A stretch of DNA of 64,000 nucleotides from Oncomelania hupensis (Eukaryota; Mollusca; Gastropoda; Littorinimorpha; Pomatiopsidae). Location: the NCBI GenBank assembly GCA_036898135.1, contig CM072515.1:53262736-53326735 (forward strand), in the 5' to 3' direction. Shown in pieces: positions 54,922 through 64,000 of this stretch. The position numbers were made by a program, and so were the translations under genes. The notes beneath the pieces were generated by a model. The model saw only the letters and a list, made by a program, of their open reading frames with translations, did no database searches and had not been told where the DNA came from. Each line of letters begins with the position of its first letter. The first letter of the stretch is position 1.

Positions 54922-55420
54922 TTACAAGTTCAGTCTGTCCGGAGGTTTATGTGTTCTTTTTGGGCGGTCAGCTAAAGCAGAAGCAGGTCGGTTGAACTCA
55001 GCCAGCTGTGGGGCGGATTCTCCAAGGCTCAGGCGCAAACTGGAACTTCCTTCTGGAACATCATTAGGCGAGCCCGTTCGTAGTGAAAGACTTCTGCTTT
55101 GTAGACCACTGGTAGAACGTGGAGATCTGGAACACGCAGCTGTGGCTGGACACGCGCCACCCGAGACCTCAGGTACAGCTGGCTCTGGGGCAGGAGCAAC
55201 ATCGGACTTGTATGGTGCAGGATTAGCAAGAGCCAAGGTTTGGGGCGTAACTTCTGAGGGATCCTCAAATGGAATAGACAAATCAGAAGTCATGGCAAAA
55301 GGAAGGGTTTGTTCTTGCTTTTCAGCTACCCAGCATCTGCGAATCTGGTCAAGATGGCGACGCACAACTCGGCAATCTTGGAGCTTGACTCTGTAGGACA
55401 AAGGACCAGTGACTTCTAGT
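54922..55420 (-). pseudogene. Ty3/gypsy pol C-terminus (integrase tail)
   Basis: The minus-strand frame contains VTGPLSYRVKL and VVRRHLDQIRRCWV, resembling the integrase C-terminal (GPY/F-type) module, then a Pro/Ser-rich tail ending RPKRTHKPPDRLNL and a stop. This arrangement next to the PPT and LTR identifies the 3' end of a gypsy element. The 5' rest is missing: at 55420 the sequence changes to a CR1-like LINE. Confidence 0.75.
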
Positions 55421-56112
55421 CTGGGGGTCACTTTTGATAAAGAGTTAAAATTTGATAAACCTATTAATAATGCAATTGCAAAGGCAAATAAAATGCTGGG
55501 GATTATCAGAAGATCTTTCACCTGCCTTGATAAAGATACGCTAACATGTCTGTATAAGACACTTGTCCGACCTCATGTGGAATATGCAAATGCTGTATGG
55601 TCACCACTACTGAAAAGACAATCGTCAGTGATTGAAAAAGTGCAGCGAAGAGCAACAAAATTGGTAAAATCCTTGAAAAATCTGCCTTACAAAAAAAGAC
55701 TAAAGAAACTAGGCCTTCCGAGTTTGAAATTTAGAAGAGTTAGAGGTGATCTTATACAAACATACAAAATATTAAATAACATCGACAAAGTCAATGCTAA
55801 TAAGCCTACATTCTTTAAGTTTTATGATGGAGGCAAAACTAGAAACTCAGAAGACAAAATTTTTATCCAGCACTGTCGTACTAACAAACGAAAGCACTGT
55901 TTTAGCCATAGAATTGCACCACTGTGGAACAAACTACCATTATAAAAAAGCTAACAACTTAAATACTTTTAAAAACCTTCTGGAAAATTTAATTCTAATT
56001 CTCTGAACAATTGCAAAACTAACCGGAAAATTTTATGTTGTATAAAATCAGGGACACAAAAAAAGCTGCGAAGCTTAACATAGTCCCTTGAACTGAACTG
56101 AACTGAACTGCA
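55421..56112 (+). pseudogene. CR1-like LINE, RT C-terminus and 3' UTR
   Basis: The frame 55409-55945 encodes LGVTFDKELKFDKPINNAIA, GIIRRSFTCLDKDTLTCLYK, LVRPHVEYANAVWSPLL, VQRRATKLVKSLKNLPYKKR and HRIAPLWNKLPL. The 3' UTR ends 'cccttgaactgaactgaact', a pentamer tail. Nearly the same as the copy ending at 48347 but without a TIR insertion. 5'-truncated, no internal stop in the remaining frame. Confidence 0.88.
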
Positions 56113-56515
56113 TACTGCGACTCAAACAAACATGGCTGCGCCCATACCAAGTGAAAAGAACCATTCGCAGTCAGGACTGACAATGAGTAAATAGTAGTTT
56201 TGAGATTGTTGCAATTACGCATCTCGTAAATCTTGATCCATAATTTCTATGTTAGAGACTGAATATCGACTGGAGTCTTATTCATTTCTACGTGTGTACA
56301 TGTACTGTCACTAACCAAGTGTCACATGTTTTGATCACAGATCAGTCTTATGCCCTAGAAGTAGAACACAGAAGTAGAAGTACTGCGGTTTTATTTGTAA
56401 TGTAAATTTAGGAGCATGGACTGGATCTACGGAATGGAATTTCACGGCAGAGTTCACTTTCAGCGAAGAGCCACAACAGTCGTCGTTTAAAAAATAAAAA
56501 AAATAATTTCTTATA
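56113..56515. other. Unassigned spacer
   Basis: No gene or known repeat was recognised between the LINE tail and the next LINE remnant. It could be intron or upstream sequence of the helicase gene. Confidence 0.4.
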
Positions 56516-56770
56516 TTGTATGAGGAAATATTAGAAAGGATGAGGCTGTCAAGTTGTATACTAATAGCCTACTATAGACGTATCCGAGGAAACTTGATCG
56601 AGACATATAATTTAAAATGTGTACACTCATTATCTCATATGATGTACAACGTGCAGAGCAAAACGTTTCCATTTGTAAAGGACCGTAGCACCAGAGGCCA
56701 TGCCTACAAACTCTCAAAGCCTAGATGCAAGACTTTGAACTTCTTGCAGAGAAGGATTAAAAGGTCATAA
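56516..56770 (+). pseudogene. CR1-like LINE C-terminal remnant
   Basis: The frame contains YYRRIRGNLIETYNLK and STRGHAYKLSKPRCKTLNFL, matching the region after the RT of CR1-like LINEs. A short old fragment. Confidence 0.65.
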
Positions 56771-57000
56771 GATGGAACCAGTTGCAAGTGTAGAAGAACT
56801 TCCCACCTCAGTAGAAGTTAGAAAACACTTGTAAAAAAAAGTTAAAATAATAGAATAGTCGATAGCGGATAGGTCTTTTCAAAAGACCAGTTTTCTGAAG
56901 TATTTGATTGAATAGGATGAGATGTGGAAACATGAAAATATCTCATAGACACAAACGACTATACTGTTACAATACAGTACAATACAATACAATACGAACT

Positions 57001-57275
57001 ATCATCCTATCCTATTCTGTAATTCGAAGGTTGTAGGGGCACCACAGATGATCGTTTAACCATCGTACTCCATCTTTCTCTGTCCTCATCAACCCTCATC
57101 ACTTCGCTCAGTGTTACACTGCTATACTATACTACTATAATGAGTGTCAAACCACTATACTATACTATACTATACTATACTATACTATACTATACTATAC
57201 TATACTATGCTATACTCTATACTACACTCTATACTACACTATACTACACTAGATACTATACTATACTAGCATATA
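57001..57275 (-). repeat. RTE 3' end fragment plus (TATAC)n array
   Basis: 57001-57105 on the minus strand matches the last ~100 bp of RTE (same gene-end sequence, tail 'tatcctatcctatt'). 57119-57270 is a degenerate (CTATA)n array; a short 'gagtgtcaaacca' RTE word inside it shows the array grew within the LINE fragment. Confidence 0.85.
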
Positions 57276-57339
57276 TATGTAGTCTAGTAATCTAGTCCAT
57301 ACACCAAATTGTGTTTTGATTTTTAAATATAATTTATAG

Positions 57340-57473
57340 GTGAACTGGAAACATTTCGTCGGCAGTTGCCAGTGTACAAGGTGAAAGCCCACCTATTGAC
57401 AGAAGTGAGTAAGGTTCCATCCGCCATTGTCATTGGTGAAACTGGCAGCGGCAAAACAACACAGATCCCACAG
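57340..57473 (+). CDS. DEAH-box RNA helicase, exon with motif I
   Basis: The acceptor 'aatttatag' ends at 57339 and the GTAACA donor starts at 57474. Phase 1 in, phase 0 out. It encodes ELETFRRQLPVYKVKAHLL and SAIVIGETGSGKTTQIPQ. GETGSGKT is the Walker A/motif I of DEAH/RHA helicases and 'RRQLPVYK' is the usual lead-in. Together with the exons at 57680-57730 and 63367-63438 it forms the start of RecA domain 1. The protein would unwind RNA or remodel RNPs using ATP. By eye it is closest to DHX33/DHX40-type members, but the paralogue cannot be fixed from 85 residues. Upstream exons were not found, and the gene continues beyond the window. Confidence 0.9.
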
Positions 57474-57679
57474 GTAACACCATATTGACAATTGTCAAGC
57501 CTTCATTTTTAGAAAATTCTGTACGTTTTGCACTTAGATTTTGTATAAAACTGACTCATTGACTGTTATCCTTGGAAAATTTCCCATGACAGATAGTTTT
57601 TATGTTTTTGTTTGTGTCTTAATCTTATGTTGAACGTCTTTACTGTAATGGCACTTAACTTGTCATACTTTTGTTTTAG

Positions 57680-57730
57680 TTCTTACTGGAGAGGGGGTTC
57701 AGCAAACATGGCAGGATTGCTGTCACGCAG
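57680..57730 (+). CDS. DEAH-box RNA helicase, next exon
   Basis: The acceptor 'cttttgttttag' ends at 57679 and the GTAGAG donor starts at 57731. The 51 bp, phase 0 to 0, encode FLLERGFSKHGRIAVTQ, the stretch between motif I and motif Ia. It follows a 206 bp intron and ends exactly before the PRRVAA motif of the next exon. Confidence 0.88.
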
Positions 57731-57968
57731 GTAGAGCCACTTTGCATATTAATTATTATGATAAGCATTATTTTAACTGTCATTGTACTTTAAAATTTCA
57801 AATATAACATTTGAATTCCTTTCCGTTTTGTAGCTACTTGCCTTTAGTTTACGACACATTTAATTGAGTGATCAATATGTGTTTGCTGTGTATGTAGGAG
57901 TATTTGTAACATAAAATGAGTGTGTATCTGTATGTTTGTTAGATTTAGGAATAAGCTCTTATAGCATC

Positions 57969-57969
<1 letters not shown>

Positions 57970-58018
<49 letters not shown>
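57970..58018. repeat. (AAT)n microsatellite in helicase intron 2
   Basis: About 16 AAT units. 57741-58500 is otherwise A+T-rich intron without recognised elements. Confidence 0.95.
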
Positions 58019-58502
58019 GGCATGAGTGGGGGATTTGGCGTATGTCAAAATGTAAAATTACTCTGTAAAGTATAAAGAATCAACGTCTCTAGGACACACT
58101 ACGATGACTATGTAACTGGTTCTTGATGTAGAAAACAACCAAATATATACGGTCTTTTTCCAGTCTTGATCCAAATTTTAAGACTGTGAAATTTAATTTA
58201 ACTTCAGTTAATGCCTTAAAACGCTATCTCAGTATCTGAAGGACTAGTTGAGTATTGCATGTTATTTTCATTTTGTTTACTTATAATTATTATTCACCAG
58301 AATTTTGTTCAAATGAATTTCATTTTGCTTGATAGAACTAAGACTCAACTTTTCATCCAAGCTAAGAAATTGTTACATGCAGCTTTTGTTACCCTTCCAA
58401 ACAATTTCTTCTTGTCTTCAGTGATCACTCTAGCATTTATTTTCAAAACTATGCAAAAGTCGGTAATAAAATGAGTTTGGTTAGAATAATTTTGTGTCAC
58501 TA

Positions 58503-58855
58503 CAGGAGTGAGATTTAGCGGTCGCCCGGTCGCCCGAGGCGACTTAAAACCGGCTCGGGCGACCTCACTTTATAATTGAGCCAGCCCGCCTGGCGACCAC
58601 TGTTCGTCTGCTACGAGTATGAAGCATACGCAAGCGTTATTTCCCTTTGCCTACTGCCCTTTCGCGCCAAGCGCGCTGTCTAGCTTTGTTTGTGAAAAAG
58701 ACACCCGCTACAAATTACGTGTATTGTCAAAATTTGTGTTTTATATGTGAACGATTGTAATTGTCGGGCTGCCTAAAAATCATGCGGGCTACCTCACTTT
58801 ACTTACTAGCTAGCCCGGCGGGCTAGTTAGTCTCCTGGGTTAAATCTCACCCCTG
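58503..58855. mobile_element. Small hAT-like MITE, CAGGRGTGAGATTTA ends, 5 bp TSD
   Basis: The left end is CAGGAGTGAGATTTAGC and the reverse complement of the right end is CAGGGGTGAGATTTAAC. The TSD is cacta (58498-58502 and 58856-58860). 353 bp, with repeated 'gcccg' and 'gggc(t/g)a' words near both ends and no ORF. It lies in helicase intron 2. Confidence 0.82.
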
Positions 58856-59073
58856 CACTATATCACAAGATTCTTGTGAGTTTGTTTTTAATCAGACCAT
58901 AAAAAAGGCATAATTAGCAGCTTTGTGCATGAAGCTTGAAGTCTGTTTTGGCTTTACAATGAAAGACCAGCAGAGACTGGAGTAAAGATGCATTTAAAAA
59001 TGCATCAAATAGTTGAAATACATAGAAAGCATGCATACTCGTGACCAATGGCCTTTTTTTTTTTTCGTATATT

Positions 59074-59945
59074 AGCCGGAGGTGGCAGAAATATTCAAAG
59101 CCACAATTAGGGGGAAATTTGCACCACTGCTCATTTTGGGAGCTGGTGAAGTGGATGTCAACTCAACTGTGACAGATGCTGCCACTTAGATCCTTGGCAA
59201 GCACCGCCCAAAGAAGAAACCGTGAAACACACCTGAACTTTTGGACCTATGTGACAAACAAAAGGGAGATGAAAAAGAAAAAGAACACCTCACAGGAAGT
59301 TGATGCCTACAGAAAAATCAACAGTGACAGCTGAAAAGGCATGCACACAGCAATGAAGAACTGGATGGAAGATCAGTGCCAGGAAAAACAGAACAGTCTG
59401 AACAAGATCAACAGCAAGAAGGCCTACCAGACTGTGAAGCGGCTGACAAGTGTTAAACAGCCCAAGGTCTCCATGATCCCAAGCATGTCTGGCATATGCC
59501 TTACAGAAGAACAGGAAGTCTTGGGTTGATGGACAGAGTATGGCTGTGACCTTTACAACCACACACCAAACGGAGACCTGTCATTTCTAGCATGTCCCCA
59601 GAACACAGAAGAAGAAGAAATCCTCCTAATTCTCCGAGAAGAAGTTGAGGCAGCAGTAAAATCTCTGAAGAAGGGGAAGTCAGCGGGAGTGGACAACATA
59701 CCCACAGAAATGCTTCAAGCAGGAAGAGAAGCGATGATTGATGCCCTCACCATTATCTGTAACAAGATATGACAGAGTGGGGAGTGGCCTACACTATGGA
59801 CCCAGTCGCTTGTCATCACTCTTCCCAAAAAAAGTAACCTTCAGGAATGTGAAAACTACCGCACAATCAGCCTCATCAGCCATCCCAGCAAAGTCTTCCT
59901 GAAAATAATACTTAACAGGTTGAAACCACAAGCTGAACAAATCAT
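59074..59945 (+). pseudogene. RTE LINE copy 7, internal fragment
   Basis: It matches RTE residues about 340-640 (from PEVAEIFKAT-like sequence to 'caagctgaacaaatcat') with many stops and frameshifts. It lies on the sense strand of helicase intron 2, directly before a second RTE copy. Confidence 0.88.
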
Positions 59946-59947
59946 GG

Positions 59948-62900
59948 TCCCTGTTGGTTTGGGCATTGAATAGAATAGACTGAACGTTTCCCGGCGTGTC
60001 GCAAGAGGTGACTAACAGGGGTGATTTCAGCACGGCTTCACTGGGCGAAAGTCTTCTCCACAAAAGTCACCGGCCAGGGCGGAGGACCTCATGTTACCAC
60101 AGGTTCAACCCACATTCTCTTGGCCAAGGCAAGTCACACTGTACTCGTGGATTTTGGCTTTGGCCAACAGCCTGGAGAGGATTGGGCCCTGCCAGGTCTT
60201 TCTTGCCTAAGATGCACTATATGGTGAAAAGAATCCGTCACACCATACCGGATCGGTCGTCGCCCGGGTTATGAAGGACCGCGCATTCCGTTGGCCACCA
60301 GGACGGAGATGATAAATTTGCTACTGATGGACAACTTAGCAAGGCCTGCATGAGAGACAACATCGTCATAGGAACCTGGAATGTCAGGACCCTAACTGCG
60401 GAGGGAAAATTAGAAGAAATGGCCAACGATCTGGATCACTATCGATGGAACATTTTAAGTATCAGCGAACTGCGCTGGAAAGGCCTAGGTGAAACAATGA
60501 CCGACAAAGGCCGCAAGCATTATTTCAGCGGGAAAGACGACAGTCACGAACACAGCGTTGGATTCTTGGTCCACAGAGACATCATTCCTAGCCACTGTCA
60601 TGGGTGGCCGCCCAGTCTCCAGTAGACTCATTACCATCCGTCTAAGAGCAGCCCCTTTCAAAATCACCATTATCGAAGCCTATGCCCCAACATCAGACTA
60701 TGACGATAGCGAAATGGAGGGTTTCTATGAACATCTACAGGCTGTCCTTGACCAAGTGCCGAAGAAGGACATAGTCACAGTGCAAGGCGACTGGAATGCC
60801 AAGGTTGGCCAAGATGCGCACCACAACTGTGGAGACGCATGTGAATCCCACTGCAACAATGAAACAAATGACAGGGGTCTGAGACTCTTGAGTTTGCCAG
60901 ATATAACAATTTGATACTGGTGAACACGCTTGGTCTCCACAAAAAAATCCAGACGATTGATATGGCACAGTCCCATCAGGGAGCATCACTACCAGTTTGA
61001 CTACTTCATAGTCAAGACACACTTCAGATCAAGCATCAACATTGGTAGGACACACACTTTTCCAGGAGCAGACATCGAAAGTGGCCACTGTCTTGTGATA
61101 ATGTCCTTCTGGCTCCACTTGAAGAGAGTAAACACAGCAAAGTGCACCAGACTGAAGTTCGACCTGGACAAACTGCAAGAACCAGAGTTGGCAAAAATAT
61201 TTCATCCCACAATTGGTGGGAAATTTGCATCACTGCTCATTTTGGGAGCTGGTGAAGTAGATGTCAACACCATGACCACCACCTTCAACTCAGCTGTGAC
61301 AGATGCCACCACTGAGATCCTTGGCAAGCACCGCCCAAAGAGGAAACTTGTGGATCACACCTGAACTTTTGGACCTGTGTGATAAACGAAGAGAGATGAA
61401 AAAGAAAAAGAACACCTCACAGGGGGCTGATGCCTACCGAAAAATCAACAATGACATCCGAAAAGGCATGCGCTCAGCAAAGGAGAACTGGATAGAAGAG
61501 CAATGCCAGGAAATACAGAACAGTCTGAACAAGAACAACAGCAAGAAGGCCTACCAGATTGTGAAGGGCTAACAAGTGTTAAACAGATGGTCTTCACGAT
61601 CCAAAGCATGCCTGGCATATGACTTACAGAAGAACAAGAAGTCTTGAATAGATGGACAGAGTACTGCTCTGACCTTTACAACCACACACCAAACGGAGAC
61701 ACATCAGTTCTAGTATGTCCCCAGAACAGAGAAGAGGAAGAAATTCTCCCAATTCTCCGAGAAGAAGTTAAGGCAGCAGTGCAATCTCTGAAGAAGGGGA
61801 AGTCAACGGGAGTGGACAACATACCTGCGGTATTGCTTCAAGCAGGAGGAGAAGTGATGATTGACATGCCCTCACCATTATCTGTAACAAGGTCTGGCAG
61901 AGTGGGGAGTGGCCTACACCATGGGCCCATTTGCTTGCCATCACTCTTCCCAAAAAAAGTAACGTTCATGAGTGTGAAAATTACCACACCATGAGTCTCA
62001 TCAGCCATCCCAGCAAAGTCCTCCTGAAAATAATACTCATCAGGTTGAAACCCCAAGGTGGGTAAATCACAGCTGAAGAGCAAGTAGGATTCAGGGCAGG
62101 GCGAAGTACCACTGAACAGATTTCCAACCTCAGAATAATCTGCGAGAAATACCTACAGCACCAACAACATCTATATCATCCGAGTCTGGCATGCATCTCT
62201 GTGGGCACCATGAGAGTGTACAACATCAGCCCTAAAATTATTGAAGTCATCAAAAGCCTGTATGACAAGGCTACCAGTGCAGTCCTTCACAACATCGCCA
62301 TTGGGAACTGGTTTAGAACAACGATCGGTGTGCGTCAAGGTTGCCTACTCTCTCCAACATTATTTAACATCTTCCTGGAGCGCATCATGGCAGATGCCTG
62401 TGCAGATCACGAAGGCACAGTCAGCATTGGGGGTAGAGCAATCTCCAACCTCTGTTTTGCGTATGACATTGATGGATTGGCTGGAGAGGAACAAGAATTT
62501 GAACAGCTGGTACAGAGGCTTGAAACCACCTCCAGAGCCTTTGGAATGGAAATAAGTGCAGAGGAGACCAAAATGATGACCAACAACACCAATGGCATCA
62601 ACTTGGACATCAAAGTCCAAGGTCAATCCCTCAACACGATGCATAGCTTCAAATATTTAGGAGCCATTGTATCAGACAATGGGTCCCAACAGGAAGTCCT
62701 CTTCAGGATCCCATAAACAACTGCTGCTTTGACAAGATTGAAACCCATTTGGAAAGACATGACCATCAGCCTATACTCCAAGGTAAGGCTGCTGTGCTCC
62801 CTTTACATCTCCATTTTTCTATACGCTTGTGAAACATGGCCCTGACAGCAGACCTACAACGAAGAATGCAAAGCATTTAGATGAGGTGCTACAGAAGACT

Positions 62901-63263
62901 TCTGGGCATTTTTTTATACCCAGCACATCAGCAACAATGAAGTCCGACAGACAAACCATTGGACAACATGATGACATGCTCACAGTGAGTGGTGAAGAAA
63001 CTGAAACTCCGATGATATGGCCACGTCACCAGATCATCAGACCTTGCAAAGACCATCCTGCAAAGCACGATGCAAGGAGGCAGAAGAAGATGGAGACAGA
63101 AAAAGAGGTGGGAGAACAACATTCGAGAATGGACTGGCTTGACACTGAACGAAGCCATGAAGGCTGATGAGGACAGATGAAGATGGAGTATGCTGGTTAA
63201 ACGATCACCTGTGGTGCACCAACGACTTTCGAGTTACAGGATAGTAAAAGATATGATAGGATA
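59948..63263 (+). pseudogene. RTE LINE copy 8, full-length but decayed
   Basis: It begins 'gaatagaatagactgaacgtttcccggcg', the same 5' start as copy 4 at 26.88 kb, and ends in a degenerate (GGATA)n tail. Recognisable pieces: GTWNVRTLTAEGKLEEMAND, VQGDWNAKVGQDAHHN, a damaged DYFIV region, GVRQGCLLSPTLFNIFLERI and FAYDIDGLAG (FADD changed to FAYD). More than ten frameshifts or stops. It lies in sense in helicase intron 2. Confidence 0.92.
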
Positions 63264-63366
63264 GCATTTTTAAAAAAAGATGTTAATTCAATTTATTGAG
63301 ATTTTCACAGTAAAGTTCGATAAATGATGCAATTTATGAAGTGATCAACTGCATTTTATGTTCCAG

Positions 63367-63438
63367 CCAAGACGAGTTGCAGCTATTTCACTGGCCAAGC
63401 GTGTTGCCACAGAGATGGGGCTGGACTTGGGAACAAAG
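63367..63438 (+). CDS. DEAH-box RNA helicase, exon with motif Ia
   Basis: The acceptor 'tttatgttccag' ends at 63366 and the GTAGAA donor starts at 63439. The 72 bp, phase 0 to 0, encode PRRVAAISLAKRVATEMGL and DLGTK. TQPRRVAA is motif Ia. It joins in frame to 57730 across a 5636 bp intron loaded with RTE copies. The following exon (expected to start VGY..RF and lead to DEAH) is outside the window. Confidence 0.9.
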
Positions 63439-64000
63439 GTAGAAATAAGAAACAGGCCATCTACAAGTACAAGTACATTCTTACACACAAACACACATGT
63501 GTGCATATGTGCATTCTTTGTTTAGAAGTGAGCCTGCTTGTTGTGTGTGTGGGTGTGTGCATGTGGTTATTTGTACATTATAAGTGACACACCAAATTTT
63601 TACTGTATTTTTTTGTGTGAATAAACTCACAGAAATATTTCTTCACCAGACTTCACACACACACAAACACACACATTTTTGTAAAAACGACATTCTGATG
63701 ACTGTTGTGAAAAAAACAAGGATTTTGTTGACACACTTTTCATTTTCGTGACATTATTTTGACATTTTCAAATTTTTGAACCTAACCCTAACCCCTAACC
63801 CAAACACTAACCCTAACCCTTAACCTAACCCTAAAACAGCTGTAACTCTACCGGAACTCTATTTTGACGTCAAAATAGGGCAGCCTTCCAAAAAAGTCAA
63901 AAGAAACCATGTGGAGTTCCATGAGTGTGTCACTGTAACGTCGTTTCTACATGCCCACACCCACCCACCCACACACACACACACACAAACACACACCCAC
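63439..64000. repeat. Helicase intron 3 start: (GT)n/(CA)n and telomere-type repeats
   Basis: GT- and CA-rich tracts occur at 63475-63560, 63650-63680 and 63955-64000. 63780-63835 is a degenerate (CCCTAA)n array of about nine units. 63859-63878 is a perfect 20 bp palindrome centred on TGACGTCA. No exon is seen. Confidence 0.8.

Overview
The window reads as metazoan nuclear DNA, most likely from a marine invertebrate and perhaps a mollusc (low-confidence inference). Nothing in it is bacterial or viral. The reasons are spliced exons with GT-AG borders, interstitial CCCTAA telomere-type repeats, tRNA-derived SINEs, several non-LTR retrotransposon clades, many TIR DNA elements, and long introns full of repeats. 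About 80 percent of it is recognisable transposable element (TE), mostly decayed. The host-gene signals are three exons of a DEAH-box RNA helicase (57.3-63.4 kb, + strand), the last exon of a C2H2 zinc-finger gene (37.5-38.7 kb, + strand), and weak exon candidates at 5.9 kb and 10.6-12.8 kb.

Layout. 0.3-5.7 kb: two minus-strand LINE remnants, each split by a TIR element of one family (CAGACCTG-type ends). 6-10 kb: an RTE fragment, a TTGGC-rich repeat and a TIR element nested in another. 10.6-12.8 kb: exon candidates of an unidentified minus-strand gene, with a CR1/L2-type LINE tail inserted next to a splice donor. 13.6-35.1 kb: a large nested TE stack. One L2/CR1-like LINE (LINE-1 here) is split by an I-clade LINE and, further on, by a second L2-like LINE and a hAT-like element in its tail. 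The I-clade LINE holds a ~710 bp non-autonomous element, which holds an intact RTE LINE. The second L2-like LINE holds another copy of the non-autonomous element and a full-length RTE whose 5' half is inverted; that RTE holds a Mutator-like element. Almost every junction shows a target-site duplication (TSD), and reading frames rejoin across most insertions. 35.5-37.2 kb: a 5'-truncated RTE. 37.4-46.3 kb: the zinc-finger exon, its decayed 3' fingers, a 30 bp minisatellite and a dense cluster of the non-autonomous element. 47-56 kb: CR1-like LINE tails, a 3.6 kb TIR element with a partial tandem copy, a tRNA SINE and the 3' end of a Ty3/gypsy element. 57-64 kb: the helicase exons, with intron 2 (5.6 kb) holding two sense-strand RTE copies and a small hAT-like element.

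The most notable system is the non-autonomous retroelement family, called NAR here. It has 'long' (~710 bp) and 'short' (~550 bp) forms. It leaves an almost constant 12 bp TSD at clean sites, shares its 3' end with the I-clade LINE in the same window, and carries a C/G-rich palindrome plus a TATA-like box at the start of each 5' module. A paralogous empty site at 49.26 kb confirms its ends. The simplest reading is that the I-clade LINE moves it in trans; this is an inference. TE clades were assigned by eye from protein motifs and should be confirmed by phylogeny.
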